Part shown: piece by piece, positions 1 to 47,072 of the stretch | Layout of the letters: each line of letters opens with the position of its first letter | Numbering within the stretch: the stretch's first letter is position 1 | Assembly (NCBI RefSeq): GCF_000090795.2 | Contig: NW_003546244.1 | Location: forward strand, 350,741 to 414,740 | Source of the DNA: Amphimedon queenslandica | Lineage: Eukaryota; Porifera; Demospongiae; Haplosclerida; Niphatidae | Direction: 5' to 3' | DNA length: 64,000 nt | Position numbers and translations under genes: made by a program | The notes under the pieces: generated by a model | What the model was told of the DNA's origin: nothing | The model's input: only the letters and a program-made list of their open reading frames with translations | Database searches by the model: none

Positions 1-71
1 TGTAATGTGTCCAGCATCCTCATTACTACGGGCTATAAAAATGATTTTTTTCAAATAAGGATGGACCAGGT

Positions 72-177
72 GTAATAAATAAATAAATAAATAGTTACAA
101 AGTTTGTTTGTTTTTATTTTACGTGTATAAAGCTTCTGTTAGGGAAGCTATTTATTTATTTATTTATTTATTTATCA
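72..177. repeat. Inverted AAAT/ATTT tetranucleotide repeats
   Basis: A run of AAAT units ending at about 93 is followed, after about 55 nt, by a run of TTTA units at about 149-175 and then by ATC and ATT triplets. The two runs are complementary and could pair. No function is implied. Confidence 0.6.
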
Positions 178-273
178 TCATCATCATCATCATTATTATT
201 ATTACTACTTTTTGATTTTGTTGATTTTGTCAAGGAGCTATAGCTTGTAATATTTGGTGATTATATGTTAGAG

Positions 274-841
274 TGATGTACCTATACTTGTTCATATACG
301 TGTACGTGTACATGTATTCTCATGTACATTATACCTTTACATTTCTTAGTTGTTTTACAAGAATAAGTAACTTCCTAATCCTTACAGTTAGGCAGGGTTT
401 CCCACAGGATTTTGGCATAGTGCTTATATGCTGGCTCTTAATTGTTAGTGGATTTAAAGTTGCTCAACAATTGCATCGAAATCCCTGTGCTATATAGCAC
501 AAGGTATTTGGTCAAATTTCGCCAAAAATGGCTCCGAGAGAATTCCCCACTTTTATAATTTTATTATGTTGTGTAGAAAATTTAAATTGATTCAAATCAA
601 AATTTGATTTTTTACGAATTTTTAAAGTTGCTCCAAATGCCTTGTACTGTATTGTAATGCTTGTCAGCTCACTAAGCTCATGCTTTAGCATGCTTAAAGG
701 GAAAGCCTGAATAATGTAATATAGCAATGTACCAACTTGTTCATATTCGTGTACGTGTACATGTATTCTCATGTACCTTTACATTTCCTAATTGTTTTAC
801 AAGAAAAATCCATAACACCATTTCCTAATCCTGGACAGTTG
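274..841. repeat. Pair of ~115-bp direct repeats flanking a short element
   Basis: The sequence at about 274-391 (ATGTACC, TTGTTCATAT, then CGTGTACGTGTACATGTATTC) recurs with few changes at about 725-841. Both copies end in TTCCTAATCC followed by a CAGTTGG- or CAGTTAGG-like end. Between them lies the element at 393-709. The arrangement suggests a duplication that either contains or was split by the insertion. Confidence 0.6.
393..709 (+). mobile_element. Short non-autonomous element, hAT-like MITE candidate
   Basis: It starts CAGGGTTTCCCACAGGATTT and ends GGGAAAGCCTG, so the ends are imperfect inverted repeats. It carries the shared interior (AAAAATGGCTCC, then TTATGTTGTGTAGAAA, then AAAGTTGCTCC) and no coding capacity. 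Relatives lie at about 17567-17860 and 54484-54929. No clear target-site duplication is visible here. The hAT label rests only on the CAGGG-type ends and on the 54484 copy. Confidence 0.45.
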
Positions 842-3800
842 GGTAAGGCGACTAAAATGTCCCTTAAATACATTTTTTGCATTAAGTAGTACTAAAAAGA
901 ACATAGGCACATGCTGCCTGTGTAGATGCATGTACACTTTAAACGTGACTCTATAGTATGCACACTTGGCCCTCATTCCTATTAATTAGTATTAATTACT
1001 GCTCCCTGGCCTGGGGAGTAATTTGGCGGTACGCCCAGCAGCTGGTCCACAACAGTGGGCCAGTATTAATTGATATTAAAGTCATTAAGAAGACCGGACC
1101 AGCTGGACTGAGATTTTATAATTAGAATTATAGCCTTCAGACAGTCAGGTATCCAGTATTAATAATATAGTGATTATTGTTATAATGGAATTATTTGAGG
1201 TGACAGCTGCTAAATGGAGAGAGAGAGAGAGGGGAGAGGTCTGTTAGGGGATTATCCATTTAATAGACTCAAGTTTCAAACTGAGGGTGTGTTTTTCACC
1301 TCTGCTACACTGATAGGGATCCAATGGTGGTATAACTAGATTCATAATAAGAGTTTCCTGTATCTGTGACCCAATGAATAAGCCTCTTTGATTATAAACA
1401 GAGAAATCACTCTAATCATATTAAAGTTCAAGCTGATTAATTGCTTTTTCCTTGTACAGTATATCCTTCCTTTGATTTAGAATGGATTCAATGTAGCTGC
1501 ATGTTGAGTGGGTGTAGGAGGAATTTTTGATATTCTATGAACATGTGACGATTACTGATGCATATAATTGTCATAATAATAATAATAATAATGATTAATG
1601 TGTGTGTATATATATATGAGCAGTATATATAGGATTATATGCCTTTACCATTGGCTTTGTAGTTTAAATGGAGGAATGGAACAGAATGGAGGGTAGGAGG
1701 TGGGGGAGGAGTGGGTATAGACTGTTATCATGATGATATCATTCACTTTTGATATGATTTCTCCCTGCTCCAGCCATCCAGTCATTATTGTTACTAGGAA
1801 TGAAAACACTTGGGGAGTGCTGTAGTACATGTATCAGTACATGCCAATTAATGTAAACAGCAGTAGCCATGTATGCTACATTTGCATGTCATCATTGTGG
1901 GATATATGTATATCATAACACATATATCTGTCTCTTGTTCTCCTTCTCCCTCCCTCTCTCTTTAATGTCACTTTTCTTTGGCAGCTGGACCAATAATAGA
2001 TTTTGTACTGGGTCATTATCACTCATTGACACTCGTCTTTATATGGATATTGTGAATTATATTGGATTGTCTGGTTTGGCTTTTGTTTGTCCTTGTAGAT
2101 TTACAGCTTAGTAATAAGGTGGCTCTTCAGGCCATTAATGTTCCCCCTTTAAAATGATCTCTCTCTCTCTCTCTTTGTGTGTGGTACACAATTGTTATTC
2201 AGTATGTCTGTGCTATTGGTTTGAGGTGTGCCTGGTCTCTCAGTATTTACACTGCACCTGGCTTTGTTTATTTCTTTTGGTGAGACCAGCCCCTCCTATT
2301 GTTAGGGTTCATCTAATGGAGACCTAATGGGATGTAACCCACACTGTTGACTTAATGGCTGCCCTGTGAGACTGGATTGAGGATGTTATCGGCATTATAG
2401 TCCATTTTGCTATTAAATTATGATAAGGATTAGAGTATTTGGTTCATGGATTAGTCCATGTGGTAAATGTATGTCAATGAGGTTTAGTGTGTCCGTGTGA
2501 GCTCTCACATACTCTCTCTTTTTGGCTTCTGTTTTCTTTTCTTTCCTCTCTTATCTATATCTCCGCTCTCTCTCTCTCGCTCTTTCCTCTTTATCTTCTT
2601 TTCCTCATTAAATGTCTTCTCTCTTTCCCTCTCTCTTCTCTTTCTTTCCTCTCTCTCTCCTCCTCGTTTCCCTCACTGTGTGTTCCCATAAGTACACACA
2701 CTCTATCCTTTTGTTTATAAATACTCTTCAAATGAGTGGGTAGGCAAGGCTCCACAGATTCCTGTCTCAGTTTTCTTAGCATATGGGAAACCAAGGGTAG
2801 GGATCTCAAACACCTTCATGCTGTTTACCTAATTAGCTCTATGTGTACATAGGTACTATACACAGTAGACTACTGCCCTTTTCTTAATAATATAACTCTA
2901 TACTCTCCTCCTATTCTATTTATATGTACTCCTGTTTTTACAGTTACCCTATCCTTATACACAAGAGTATAGATTAGGCTATCGAATGTATGGACTATAG
3001 ATGAATATAATATTAACTATAGTCTATACTATGCGTACCAGTCTGGTTATATAAGCCAGTTTATCTATCAGTGTTTTTATAAGCTTTCTCTCTTATCTCT
3101 CTCTACTTCTCCTTTTACTAGAAACAATCTCTCTATATGTACTGACAGTAAACATGCTTACCGGTATATGAAGTCCTGTATGACACATGTTAGTATAGGC
3201 ACTGCTTTGAAGTCATGTGACTTCATGTATGAGCAGCTGGTGGAGCTACAGGTGTGCATGAGAAGTACTACCAATACATCATTTCATATATAAACTGCTT
3301 TGTGCCTATTAGTCAATGTGTATAATAGTATTAGCACTTATGTCATATGCAGTCAAGTACATATGTAATTCTAATATAGGTTTGTTTTGACCCTCTCTCT
3401 TAGTTGCATCATCATAACTGGTGCTTCATGCTGACTGTCACACACACACACACACACGCTCTCTCTCTCATTAATTATCTATTGATCTTTTGCATCATCA
3501 TCAGTCTCTCTGATCAGTCCTATACTCTCTGGCTTCATTCTCATGAACATCTACTGACTTCCTCAAGTCTCAGACTCTCTGATCTATTATTAGCACACCA
3601 TTACTTATTGCCTTCCAGATGGCTAGTTGCATCATTCTCATTGATAGTTCCTGGCTGTTCATATAAGATCATCACCCTCTAATACTGAGTGTACACATAC
3701 ATTGCACACTATATTGAGTCCCTTCATCATGTACTGTAATTTCCTCATTGAGTTAATATACTGTACACCTGTCACCTGGTGCTTCGTATTGCATGATTCA

Positions 3801-5789
3801 GTTCCTGCATTACAACATATTTTGGTTTTACATATGCATCTACATCATTGCAGTGACATTGAAAATTGCACTCTGACCAATACTAGGATGTCCTCAATTA
3901 GCAATAAAACTGCACTGCTAGTTGTATTACATCCCTTTGTGTATCTATGGAAGTAATTATAGGGAGAGTTTCTGTTACTCAATTACTGTACATGTCATTG
4001 CGTTGTAAGTATTGGTCAATCATGAGGGAATTAAGACATAGAAGAAGGAGGGAGAGATAGAGTAGAGAATACGTGGGGGGAGCTGTATTCAAACGTTATT
4101 TTGAAAAGGATATGTGTGTCCATGTTGGGATATCTTACATGTATGTATGTGTGTGTGTGTGCATGATTGTGTGATTAGGAGTGAGAGGGGAATGAGGTTC
4201 ATTATTAGCTTTAGCTTTGATCTCTATCTCCATTGCAATATAAGGCTCTGTATTATTAATAATATTAATCACTCCTCCTCTTCTCAGTGCTACCCCTTCG
4301 CTCTACTATCATGCATTGATATGCATAATTATAAATTACCATGTATATATTATGACGTATGCACACACAGATAGTATACATGTACATACATGTATATTAA
4401 GAATGAGTGTACGTGATTCATATCCAGATACATGTATTTCTTGTGTATCCTCGTAATAAAGATTCTACTGAAATATTATCAGTTGCCTCCTTTCCTTTAT
4501 ATCTTATTCCATTCATCTCATAAACAGTTCACATCACTTGACGTTTTTTTGCTTTGTTGTGCCTGGTATTGTTATTCCATTGTCATCAGTTACTATACAG
4601 TGCTGTATTGACTATGCACGATTGGTCATGTATTTGTTTGTTTGTCATTGGCAAGCTCGTATTTATTACTGGGAAGGACATCAGTTCAATGCCTTTGCTT
4701 TATTAGTCTGCCAGAAATGGCCGCCAGGATGTTAAATAACAACGACTCTTATTATTATTATTATTATTATTTTTGTTTTGGGGTACTGGTATAATGTACT
4801 AATCCAGCTTTAAAAAGTATCATTTGTGAATCATGCTTTCACAGAATATTTTAATACTAAAGCGCACAATACTACACTGCTCTGCTCAAGCTTTGCCTAA
4901 GTAATATTAAAGATTTGAGGTTTTGATCCTATTCCATATTCAACGAGGCATTTAATTGAAAAAATAATTTGTAATAACAGTACGATTTGTTATACAATCC
5001 AGTCCTGGGACAATGTAACTGGATACACTCCGTGAGCTGAACACACAAGAAGCAGCAGAAGCGATTCAACACGATATGCTCCGGTATCATTCACTAATTG
5101 TGTGTGTTCCACAGATTGAGGTGTCCATAGTCTTTATTTTAAGGAGAATTATACCGGATTGCTTTGCCTATCTTGTTATACTTCACAAAGTAACCAATTC
5201 CCTTGTTGTAATCATATCTATCCTCTCCCTATCCTTCCCTCTCTTTCTCCCCCATCTACTATCAAAAATTATAGGCTATATACATTTTACAATAATAGTG
5301 TGATATTGATGATATTCATAGAGCTCACTTTTAGTCTAGTTACTATGGTTATTGGCTGTCATTCCACTGCTACTACAAATATGCTTTTGTCCGCCTTTGA
5401 CTATTAACCTCCTTGTCATTGTACATGTGTACCGCTTTAGATCAATGAGTATTTTTATTAAATAATAATTTCCAGAGTTGTAATTGACGGCTCGACTCAA
5501 CTGGTCATGCTCTTGTCATTAGAATCATATTCATATGCACTGTAGTTGCTGTATTGTTGCATTTGGGCATTCTTTGTGTTAAAACGATTGAGCAAAGTTA
5601 CAATAATTCATTCCTTGGCTACTGAACACGTGTAGATTTCCATGAGGGAGTATGCATCACTCATTTTAAGTTTGTCATTCCATTCTAGTGTGCCAGACTT
5701 TACATTAAAAATCCAATTAGAATATTTAATTCCATGCATTTTAATCATGAAATGTTTTGAAATCTCTCTCTCTCTCTCTTTCAATAAAG

Positions 5790-6022
5790 GTGGAGGGCAG
5801 AGTTTATCCTAAGGAAAGTCCCTGTACAGGATCGTCCTGCAGTTCAGTTGAAGTGTGTTGCTTACGACGTGTTGCAGAACAGGAGACCCAACTGGGGGCT
5901 GCAGAGAAAATGGCATGGGAACTATTTGGCTAGACCTGTGAGTTTGTTACTTTGCAAATTGTGTAGCTTGTAATTAGTGTTGTTCGGCCTTTATCACTCC
6001 CATGTATATCCCTTCTTTGTTC

Positions 6023-6097
<75 letters not shown>

Positions 6098-9000
6098 TTG
6101 TTAGGAGGAGAACTCCCGAACTGCTATATTCAATACATCACTTGTTCATCTTCAACGCTCTCACGGGTTTGAGAAAGTTTTATACTCTTGTGAAGTAATG
6201 AAAGTGAGCTATACTACTGTAATGTATATAGGAAGAAGCATGTGTTATTATGGACTATACTCATCATTCACATGCACCATACAAGCATAATTATATTGAT
6301 GATGTACATATGCATGTTCAGCAGATAAACACAGACTATTGCAGTCTGTAGTGATTGCTGTCTCATCAGCTCAGGTGTGCCTCTCAGGTGTCCTGTGTCA
6401 CTCTTGCTTGCTAACAATTCTCAACTCTATTTCCTCATACAATCTTAACCTATTGACTCTCCCAACAGTCACACAGTAGTAATCCAATGCTTTAAATTGC
6501 CTTTGATTGGCAGTTAAAATTAAATTATTATTGAAGTTATGAACTTTCTTTCATCAAGGGGACTGTATGTAGGCTCAACCCTTGCTTGACTTGACCTCTT
6601 GATCTTGAAGCCATAACATTGTCGTTAACACTTCTTTAACTAAGCTCTAATGACACTATAATTCCACTAGATTTATGATTTTTAAAACCCCCAGCCCAGA
6701 CTGTACATACCACTGCAGTTGTCATGGGGAGCAATGAGTCATTTCCTTTGATGGTTTGTCTATGAGGTTAATAATCTGATACATGCTCCATTGAAGTTAG
6801 CAGCTGGGTATTAGACTGCTGAGGTTGTCAAGGTTACAACTTGCATCCTGCCTGTGTGCATGACTCATTTAATGACTAGTAGTAAATATATATCAAATAG
6901 AAGGTTTTACTGGTTATAGTACCCAGTAAGATATCCATATAATTGCATTGTGGGGATTCTAGCACTTCAGACCTTACTTCTATTAATAGAACAATTATGG
7001 ATTATATATAGCTCATAGATTAAGCTCTTAGACACAGGAACTACCTCACTAGACATGTATTACATCTGTTCCCTTTACTTCATTGTCTCATAATGACTTA
7101 CAAGTGTTTGGGATCGTATAACAAGCTTTACTATTCAAACAGTATGTTTCTTTATGTCTATTACTACAGTACTGTGTTTGTATATGGAGTGACTTGTGTA
7201 TACTGATTGTATGTATAGCTTCATTTGTCTTATTGTTATTAATCTAATGTTAGGCCAGACACTGGCAATGACGTATGTTTTACTTTGTCAAGTCTAACAG
7301 GAAGTTATGTTTCAAAAGCTTGCTTGCAGCATCATGTAATCTGGGTAGCACTCCTTGTCATAGTTTTTCGTTATTCTAAGAGCCTTTGATGTTTGCCAAA
7401 CAACCTCCTCTCCTGATATCTATTATCAGATTTCCTTTGCCTTGATGTATTTCAACTAGGGCTTCACTCAAAGCTTAAGGCTATTGACATGTAATGCTAC
7501 ACTTTGTGTTCTAATTATTTTACTCTTTAATCAATTTTTATGTCATCTATGCATGCATGCATGTACATATATGCATGAGAGAGATACTGCATGCCAATTG
7601 TTATTTTGATCAAAAGCAGGTATGTCTGCTACACCTTTGACAACTAAAATTTTGGCTCTCCCCCATTTTTGATGTCTTTGTTCTATTGTATGGGAATTAT
7701 TAGCTTGACTGATGATTTGTGACATGTTTCTCTTTCTGTCTCTCTCTCTCTCTTTCTCTCCTCCTCATATTCCACGCACACACTCACATACACATACACT
7801 ATACTCATGTGTATATGTACATGTATATACAGGTCAACAAAAGAGGTCGTGTACAACACAGAGCAATATTGATCTCTGACAATCACATGTTTAAATTGGA
7901 CCCAAACAAAGGCTTCCAGCGCAAGAAGACTCCTATACCACTCCAAGACGTTGAAGGGATTTCAGTGACTCCGGAGAACAACCAGGGCTTCATTGTTCAC
8001 CTCCATGGAGGCAGTGACTTGCTCTGTTACATTATTGCACCAAATGGTGAGAGTAGAGTCCCTGAGCTATGTGCTGTCTTGTATCAAACATGTAAAAGGT
8101 TAGTGAGTATTATCATCACCTAATAATGCCTTTAGATAATGATTATGATCAATGGATGTGGTATGTATTTTTTACAATGTGTCATGACAATGAGTGAAGA
8201 TCATATATTCAATGAAACTATTGTTGTATTTCTGGCATTTCCTTATTGTGTTGTGTAGTATTTTGATGAGGAAGAGGCAAAGGGGATTTAATGAGTATCC
8301 CTTGTATGATTGTGAGGTTTATATTTACTATTAATGTTGAATTCTTGTGGCGATAAGTGAAAGCAGAGAGAGAGAGAGAGAGGGTGTGTGTGTATTTGTA
8401 TGTGTGTGTGCATTGATATCAGCTATAGAGGGAGTTTTGTATTGTTATCTCTCATTGTATTATTGTTAGTAAATGAGATATCCTTTTTAATTGTTTATGT
8501 TCCTTAAAGCATGTGGGGAGGAGATAAAGGAGGCTGGCTTAAGAGACACTGTCCCTCCTCTAGTTAGTACAGTCTTGGTGTTCTGGTATAGAACTAATAC
8601 TCTACTCTATTGTGGTGGTTGGTCTAGACTCTGTCCCCTCCTTCCATTACTCCTACATTTCTTTAGTTACCCATTGTATTTGCATAGCTCTTGCTGAGTT
8701 TTTATAGATAGCATTACTTCAATGGTATCTTCTCTCTTGGGAACTGTTTCTCCCCATTCATGTGTTTGTATTTTGTGTAACTTTATGCTCCTTTCATCTT
8801 CTTTGAGTGTGTACTGTGATAGTACACATATCAGGATTGTGTTGATGTCTTGTGATGTTTGCTGTTTGATTCCCTTGTTCATAGTAGATTATAGCCACTG
8901 ATTAATAGCTGGGACCCTTTTGAGACCTCTATGGGTGTAGGAGCTGGAAATTACAGCTAATTTTTGATTTTTAATATTATTTTTAAAAGCATATTTTCGC

Positions 9001-9183
9001 TCTCTCTCTCTCTCTCTTCATAGAAAGTATGGTCATACTATAAAGGTCAATGTTGCTAATCCTGTCCCATTCAGTGTCTCTGGAAAGTACCGTCAGCTTG
9101 ACTGTCAGTCAGAGAACGTTCCTCGTCCGCTTGTCAAGAAAAATCGTGAGGGTTTTACGCTAATCTGGCCATTTAATAATTAA
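5790..9183 (+). CDS. MYO1D: Class I unconventional myosin, C-terminal TH1 tail (partial, 3 exons)
   Basis: Coding exons are 5790-5937, 7833-8098 and 9024-9183 (stop TAA 9181-9183). Phases agree across both junctions, giving the last 190 residues. The product reads WRAEFILRKVPVQ, then WHGNYLARPVNKRGRVQHRA, then FKLDPNKGFQRKKTPIPL, and ends in LIWPFNN. This is the myosin I TH1 (tail homology 1) domain, a PH-like basic module that binds acidic phospholipids and attaches the single-headed motor to membranes. No SH3 domain follows, so it is a short-tailed form. It most resembles the Myo1d/Myo1g group by eye. The motor and IQ exons must lie left of the window, because the first exon starts with the last base of a codon. 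The acceptor at 5788-5789 follows a CT tract. The class I assignment is firm; the paralogue is tentative. Confidence 0.85.
6025..6094. repeat. (TC)n microsatellite in myosin intron
   Basis: An almost uninterrupted TC dinucleotide tract of about 70 bp lies 90 bp downstream of the donor at 5938. It is pure pyrimidine on the plus strand. Confidence 0.95.
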
Positions 9184-9388
9184 CTGAAAACTCGTAACTT
9201 TTCACTGATTATTATTATTATTAATTGTTATTTATCATTTTGCTTGCTCTCCCAGCTCTTGCTCATTATTGCTTCTATATTATTATGTGTATTCTGATTT
9301 ACTTCTTCTCTTCTTGTTCATATCATTGTTTTGAGAATGTAAGAAACGTTTCTTTTTGAATTAAGTCAAGGCTAATTATTGCTAATTT

Positions 9389-9394
9389 AATAAA
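9389..9394 (+). terminator. Poly(A) signal candidate of the myosin gene
   Basis: AATAAA occurs about 206 nt after the myosin stop codon and about 120 nt before the TATA-like box of the next gene. It is the best-placed canonical signal for the myosin 3' end. Confidence 0.55.
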
Positions 9395-9513
9395 CTTTAT
9401 AGTCAAATTAATAACTGTAACTCAGTATTGTTTACTACAGTTACGTTCACCGTCAAAACTGGGTTCAGTGGGTTGTCCGGGGTAACTGTTCCGGTTTAGG
9501 CCCGGTCGAATGC

Positions 9514-9543
9514 TATAAAGGGAGCATGCTGAGAGCTTCAGTG
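9514..9543 (+). promoter_or_regulatory. TATA box and initiator-like core promoter of CDK5R1
   Basis: TATAAAG at 9514-9520 is followed by TTCAGTG at 9537-9543. The A of TCAGT (9540) lies 26 nt after the first T of the TATA box, the usual TATA-to-start distance in animals. It sits about 180 nt upstream of the CDK5R1 start codon and points the same way. The start site itself is inferred. Confidence 0.5.
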
Positions 9544-9718
9544 CATCAACAATTGTAATAGTGCGAAATACAGAAAACTTGGAAGCAATCGTTCGACAAC
9601 CAGCGAACAAGGGTAGTGCAAATCGTTTCTTCCCATAGTGGCTATTAGCGCCTTCAGTGAACATTCACACTTTGAACAAATAAGGCTATCTCCTTACCAG
9701 ACTCCAAGCAGCTTTATA

Positions 9719-10525
9719 ATGGGATCCGGCATGAGCGTAGATCATAGCAAATCTCGCAGCACAGTCGCTGTTAGTAGAAACGGGAGCAGCATGGACGTCA
9801 AGAACAAACTGAGCCATGACGTGAAGAAGATAACCAGCGCCGCAGCCAAACTCAAGTTGGCTGCCGGCTCAAAGAGAAAGGCAGACAAAGAGAAGATGTC
9901 TGGCACAGTCTCAAATCGTGATCAGCCTCAAGAGGCTACACCTCAGCCAGAGAAACAACCAGAGCAACAGCTGAGCAAGAAGGAGCAGCTCATTTTGGAG
10001 ACTAAACCCGCCACCAAAGCAACAGCGGAACAACTACGTAGGACAGAGAAAAGATGGACCCTCACTGATCTCCTTCACTGCCTCGGGACCTACGTCCACC
10101 ACGAGTGCAAGGGACTCCTTACCAGACCGACAGCTCCAGAGGTAGCCATGTGGGTAAGGTGCACTGACAAGGCCCTTCACCTCAATGGCTGGACTGTCAA
10201 CTCCTTTCTTCTCGAGTCTCACGTGGTGTTCACTTTCATGCTCTTGCAGAAAGCATTCGAGAGATTCGAGGTCCGCACACTAGCAGACGCCAAGGAACTG
10301 GTCCTCATGGCCCTATACATCTCCTACACATACAATGCCAATGAGATCAGCTATCCACTTCGACCATTCCTTGTCAAGCAAGACAGAGTCTCCTTCTGGT
10401 CCAAATGCACAGACCTATCCCTACATTCGAGCAGTGAAATGTTAAGAATCAACAGAGACAACATCTACTACACTGAACTGGTACAACAACTAAAACGATA
10501 CAGCATCACTCTCACTTACCACTAA
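9719..10525 (+). CDS. CDK5R1: CDK5 activator, p35/p39 type (single exon)
   Basis: 268 aa. The C-terminal ~160 residues match the cyclin-fold CDK5 activator domain: TLTDLLHCLGTYVHHECKGL, then WVRCTDKALHLNGW, then VVFTFMLLQKAFERFEV, then LYISYTYNANEISYPLRPFL and FWSKCTDLSLH. The NEISYPL(R/K)PFLV core is diagnostic. I chose the ATG at 9719, not the in-frame one at 9638, because it gives MGSGMS, an N-myristoylation signal (Gly2, Ser6) like the membrane anchor of vertebrate p35. The N-terminal half is low complexity and rich in Lys, Gln and Ser. The frame has no intron, as in vertebrate CDK5R1. The protein binds and activates the kinase CDK5, probably at membranes. Human p35 is about 307 aa, so this is slightly short. 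Confidence 0.93.
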   Translation: MGSGMSVDHSKSRSTVAVSRNGSSMDVKNKLSHDVKKITSAAAKLKLAAGSKRKADKEKMSGTVSNRDQPQEATPQPEKQPEQQLSKKEQLILETKPATKATAEQLRRTEKRWTLTDLLHCLGTYVHHECKGLLTRPTAPEVAMWVRCTDKALHLNGWTVNSFLLESHVVFTFMLLQKAFERFEVRTLADAKELVLMALYISYTYNANEISYPLRPFLVKQDRVSFWSKCTDLSLHSSSEMLRINRDNIYYTELVQQLKRYSITLTYH

Positions 10526-11194
10526 ACTCGACCTCCCTCCCCCTATCCCCTCATTCATTCATTCATTCTTTCGCTCACTCACCGACTGTAACTTATCATA
10601 ATAGCACGCAGACAATGACTGTACAGGTACGACGGTAAATCACGACAATATTCACTTAACCCTGCTCGAATCGATGGACTCACTTAGCTCTCACTCACTG
10701 ATCAATGCAGTTTACACAGTTTCTCTTCAAAACTATAGCAATGAGCAGTTTTTATCTGCTTTTTAATTATTATCTCAAAACCCAGGTTTTATTTTCTTTT
10801 GTTATCAGGTATTATAGTTCTTCACTCTTTGAGTGTGTACATATATACATGTCATTTATTTGTGTCCTCTGTCTTTTTGTGTGATCGATATATATTATGT
10901 TTTTAAGTCCATATGTTTTCTGTTGTTTTGTCTTGTATATCAGTTTATTGTTCATGTCTACTGTGGTTTTGGCAAATTATCAAAAAGTTACTCATTTAAA
11001 CTTAAAATTGAAAGTCAATAGCGCTAATGTACACACAAATAAGCAGGAAAGATAACAGCTATACAATGTTGTGGCACTGATAATGAGTGATAATGATTAT
11101 TAATGGTTACATAAACCTATTAATAAACCTCAAATAAATAGTTAGTCTAGTTATTGAATGAGGCGTGGTTAATTATTAAATTAACTTGGCGGCC
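10526..11194. other. CDK5R1 3' UTR and spacer to golgin gene
   Basis: AT-rich and without a gene. It holds a short ATTC repeat near 10550-10567, several T-rich stretches and two AATAAA signals at the right end. The golgin start codon follows within about 60 nt of the last signal, so the golgin 5' UTR and promoter are very compact or overlap the upstream 3' end. Confidence 0.6.
11122..11138 (+). terminator. Tandem poly(A) signals, CDK5R1 3' end
   Basis: AATAAA at 11122-11127 and again at 11133-11138, about 600 nt after the CDK5R1 stop codon and 57 nt before the golgin ATG. Confidence 0.5.
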
Positions 11195-39553
<28,359 letters not shown>

Positions 39554-39871
39554 CAAAAAAAACAACTATTAAATAATAATGTATAAGAAGTAATGCAAGT
39601 ACAATACCTTTCATATGATCTCATTGGTAATAATTTTTGTACAATAATTATTGTTATAATTTTCATTTAAATCCTACAACAGATATTTTTTTAATTTATT
39701 TAATGTAAGCCTGAGAGTTTTCTTGCTTGAAGCGGCTTAAATTAACCCACAATTTAGATTTTAATTTCCGGATTTTCCGCATAGATTAGCCTATTAAGTA
39801 GCCTGATCTCTAGCCGCACCTACTCTACAGTCTGATCTGGAATAGCTGTGTTTACTACACAGACAGGCATC

Positions 39872-46853
<6,982 letters not shown>

Positions 46854-46871
46854 TTGAGAACGATTATCATT

Positions 46872-46877
46872 ATTAAA
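46872..46877 (+). terminator. Poly(A) signal variant of the integrin gene
   Basis: ATTAAA lies 19 nt after the integrin stop codon. No AATAAA occurs before the next gene at 47073, so this common variant is the best candidate. Confidence 0.35.
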
Positions 46878-47006
46878 ATGACAAAAACTGCATAACAGAT
46901 AATACAATATCCCCCAATCATAATAGATCAGATTTATTATAAATATTAGAAACATTGATTGATTATTATACTCAAAGTCTGAAAAACTACATTAATACAT
47001 TTTTCT

Positions 47007-47056
47007 AAACCGGATGTGACGCATAGGAATGATATTAATTAATACACATCCGGTTT
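47007..47056. promoter_or_regulatory. Palindromic pair of ETS-like sites, RETREG promoter
   Basis: AAACCGGATGTG at 47007-47018 and CACATCCGGTTT at 47045-47056 are perfect 12-nt inverted copies, separated by 26 nt. Each contains CCGGAT, an ETS/GABP-type core. TGACGCAT just inside the left site resembles an ATF/CRE half-site. The right copy ends 16 nt before the ATG at 47073, so the 5' UTR must be very short or the sites are transcribed. Binding is inferred from motif shape only. Confidence 0.5.
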
Positions 47057-47072
47057 CCTCCTTAAGTAGAAA

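Larger units (their letters stand above)
1..5789. other. Exon-free stretch, probable intron of the myosin I gene
   Basis: No open frame here resembles a protein family, and the short frames are broken by simple repeats. The next exon, starting at 5790, begins inside a codon, so its gene must continue upstream; most or all of this stretch is therefore probably intron. It holds tetranucleotide repeats near 72-177, a short element with inverted ends at 393-709, direct repeats on either side of that element, CT-rich tracts near 2500-2680, and short CA, GT, ATT and TATG runs. I see no IQ-motif or motor-domain exon. Confidence 0.55.

Noticed and set aside
3206-3252. Possible small exon (TALKSCDFMYEQLVELQ) between AG and GT upstream of the myosin exons
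   Set aside because: The acceptor has no pyrimidine tract, the segment is not myosin-like, and its end phase does not fit the exon at 5790.
8491-8697. 68-codon frame in the last myosin intron
   Set aside because: It has no family resemblance and lies between two well-supported exons whose phases already match.
9638-9718. Earlier in-frame ATG for CDK5R1
   Set aside because: It would bury the MGSGMS myristoylation start. Family knowledge favours 9719.
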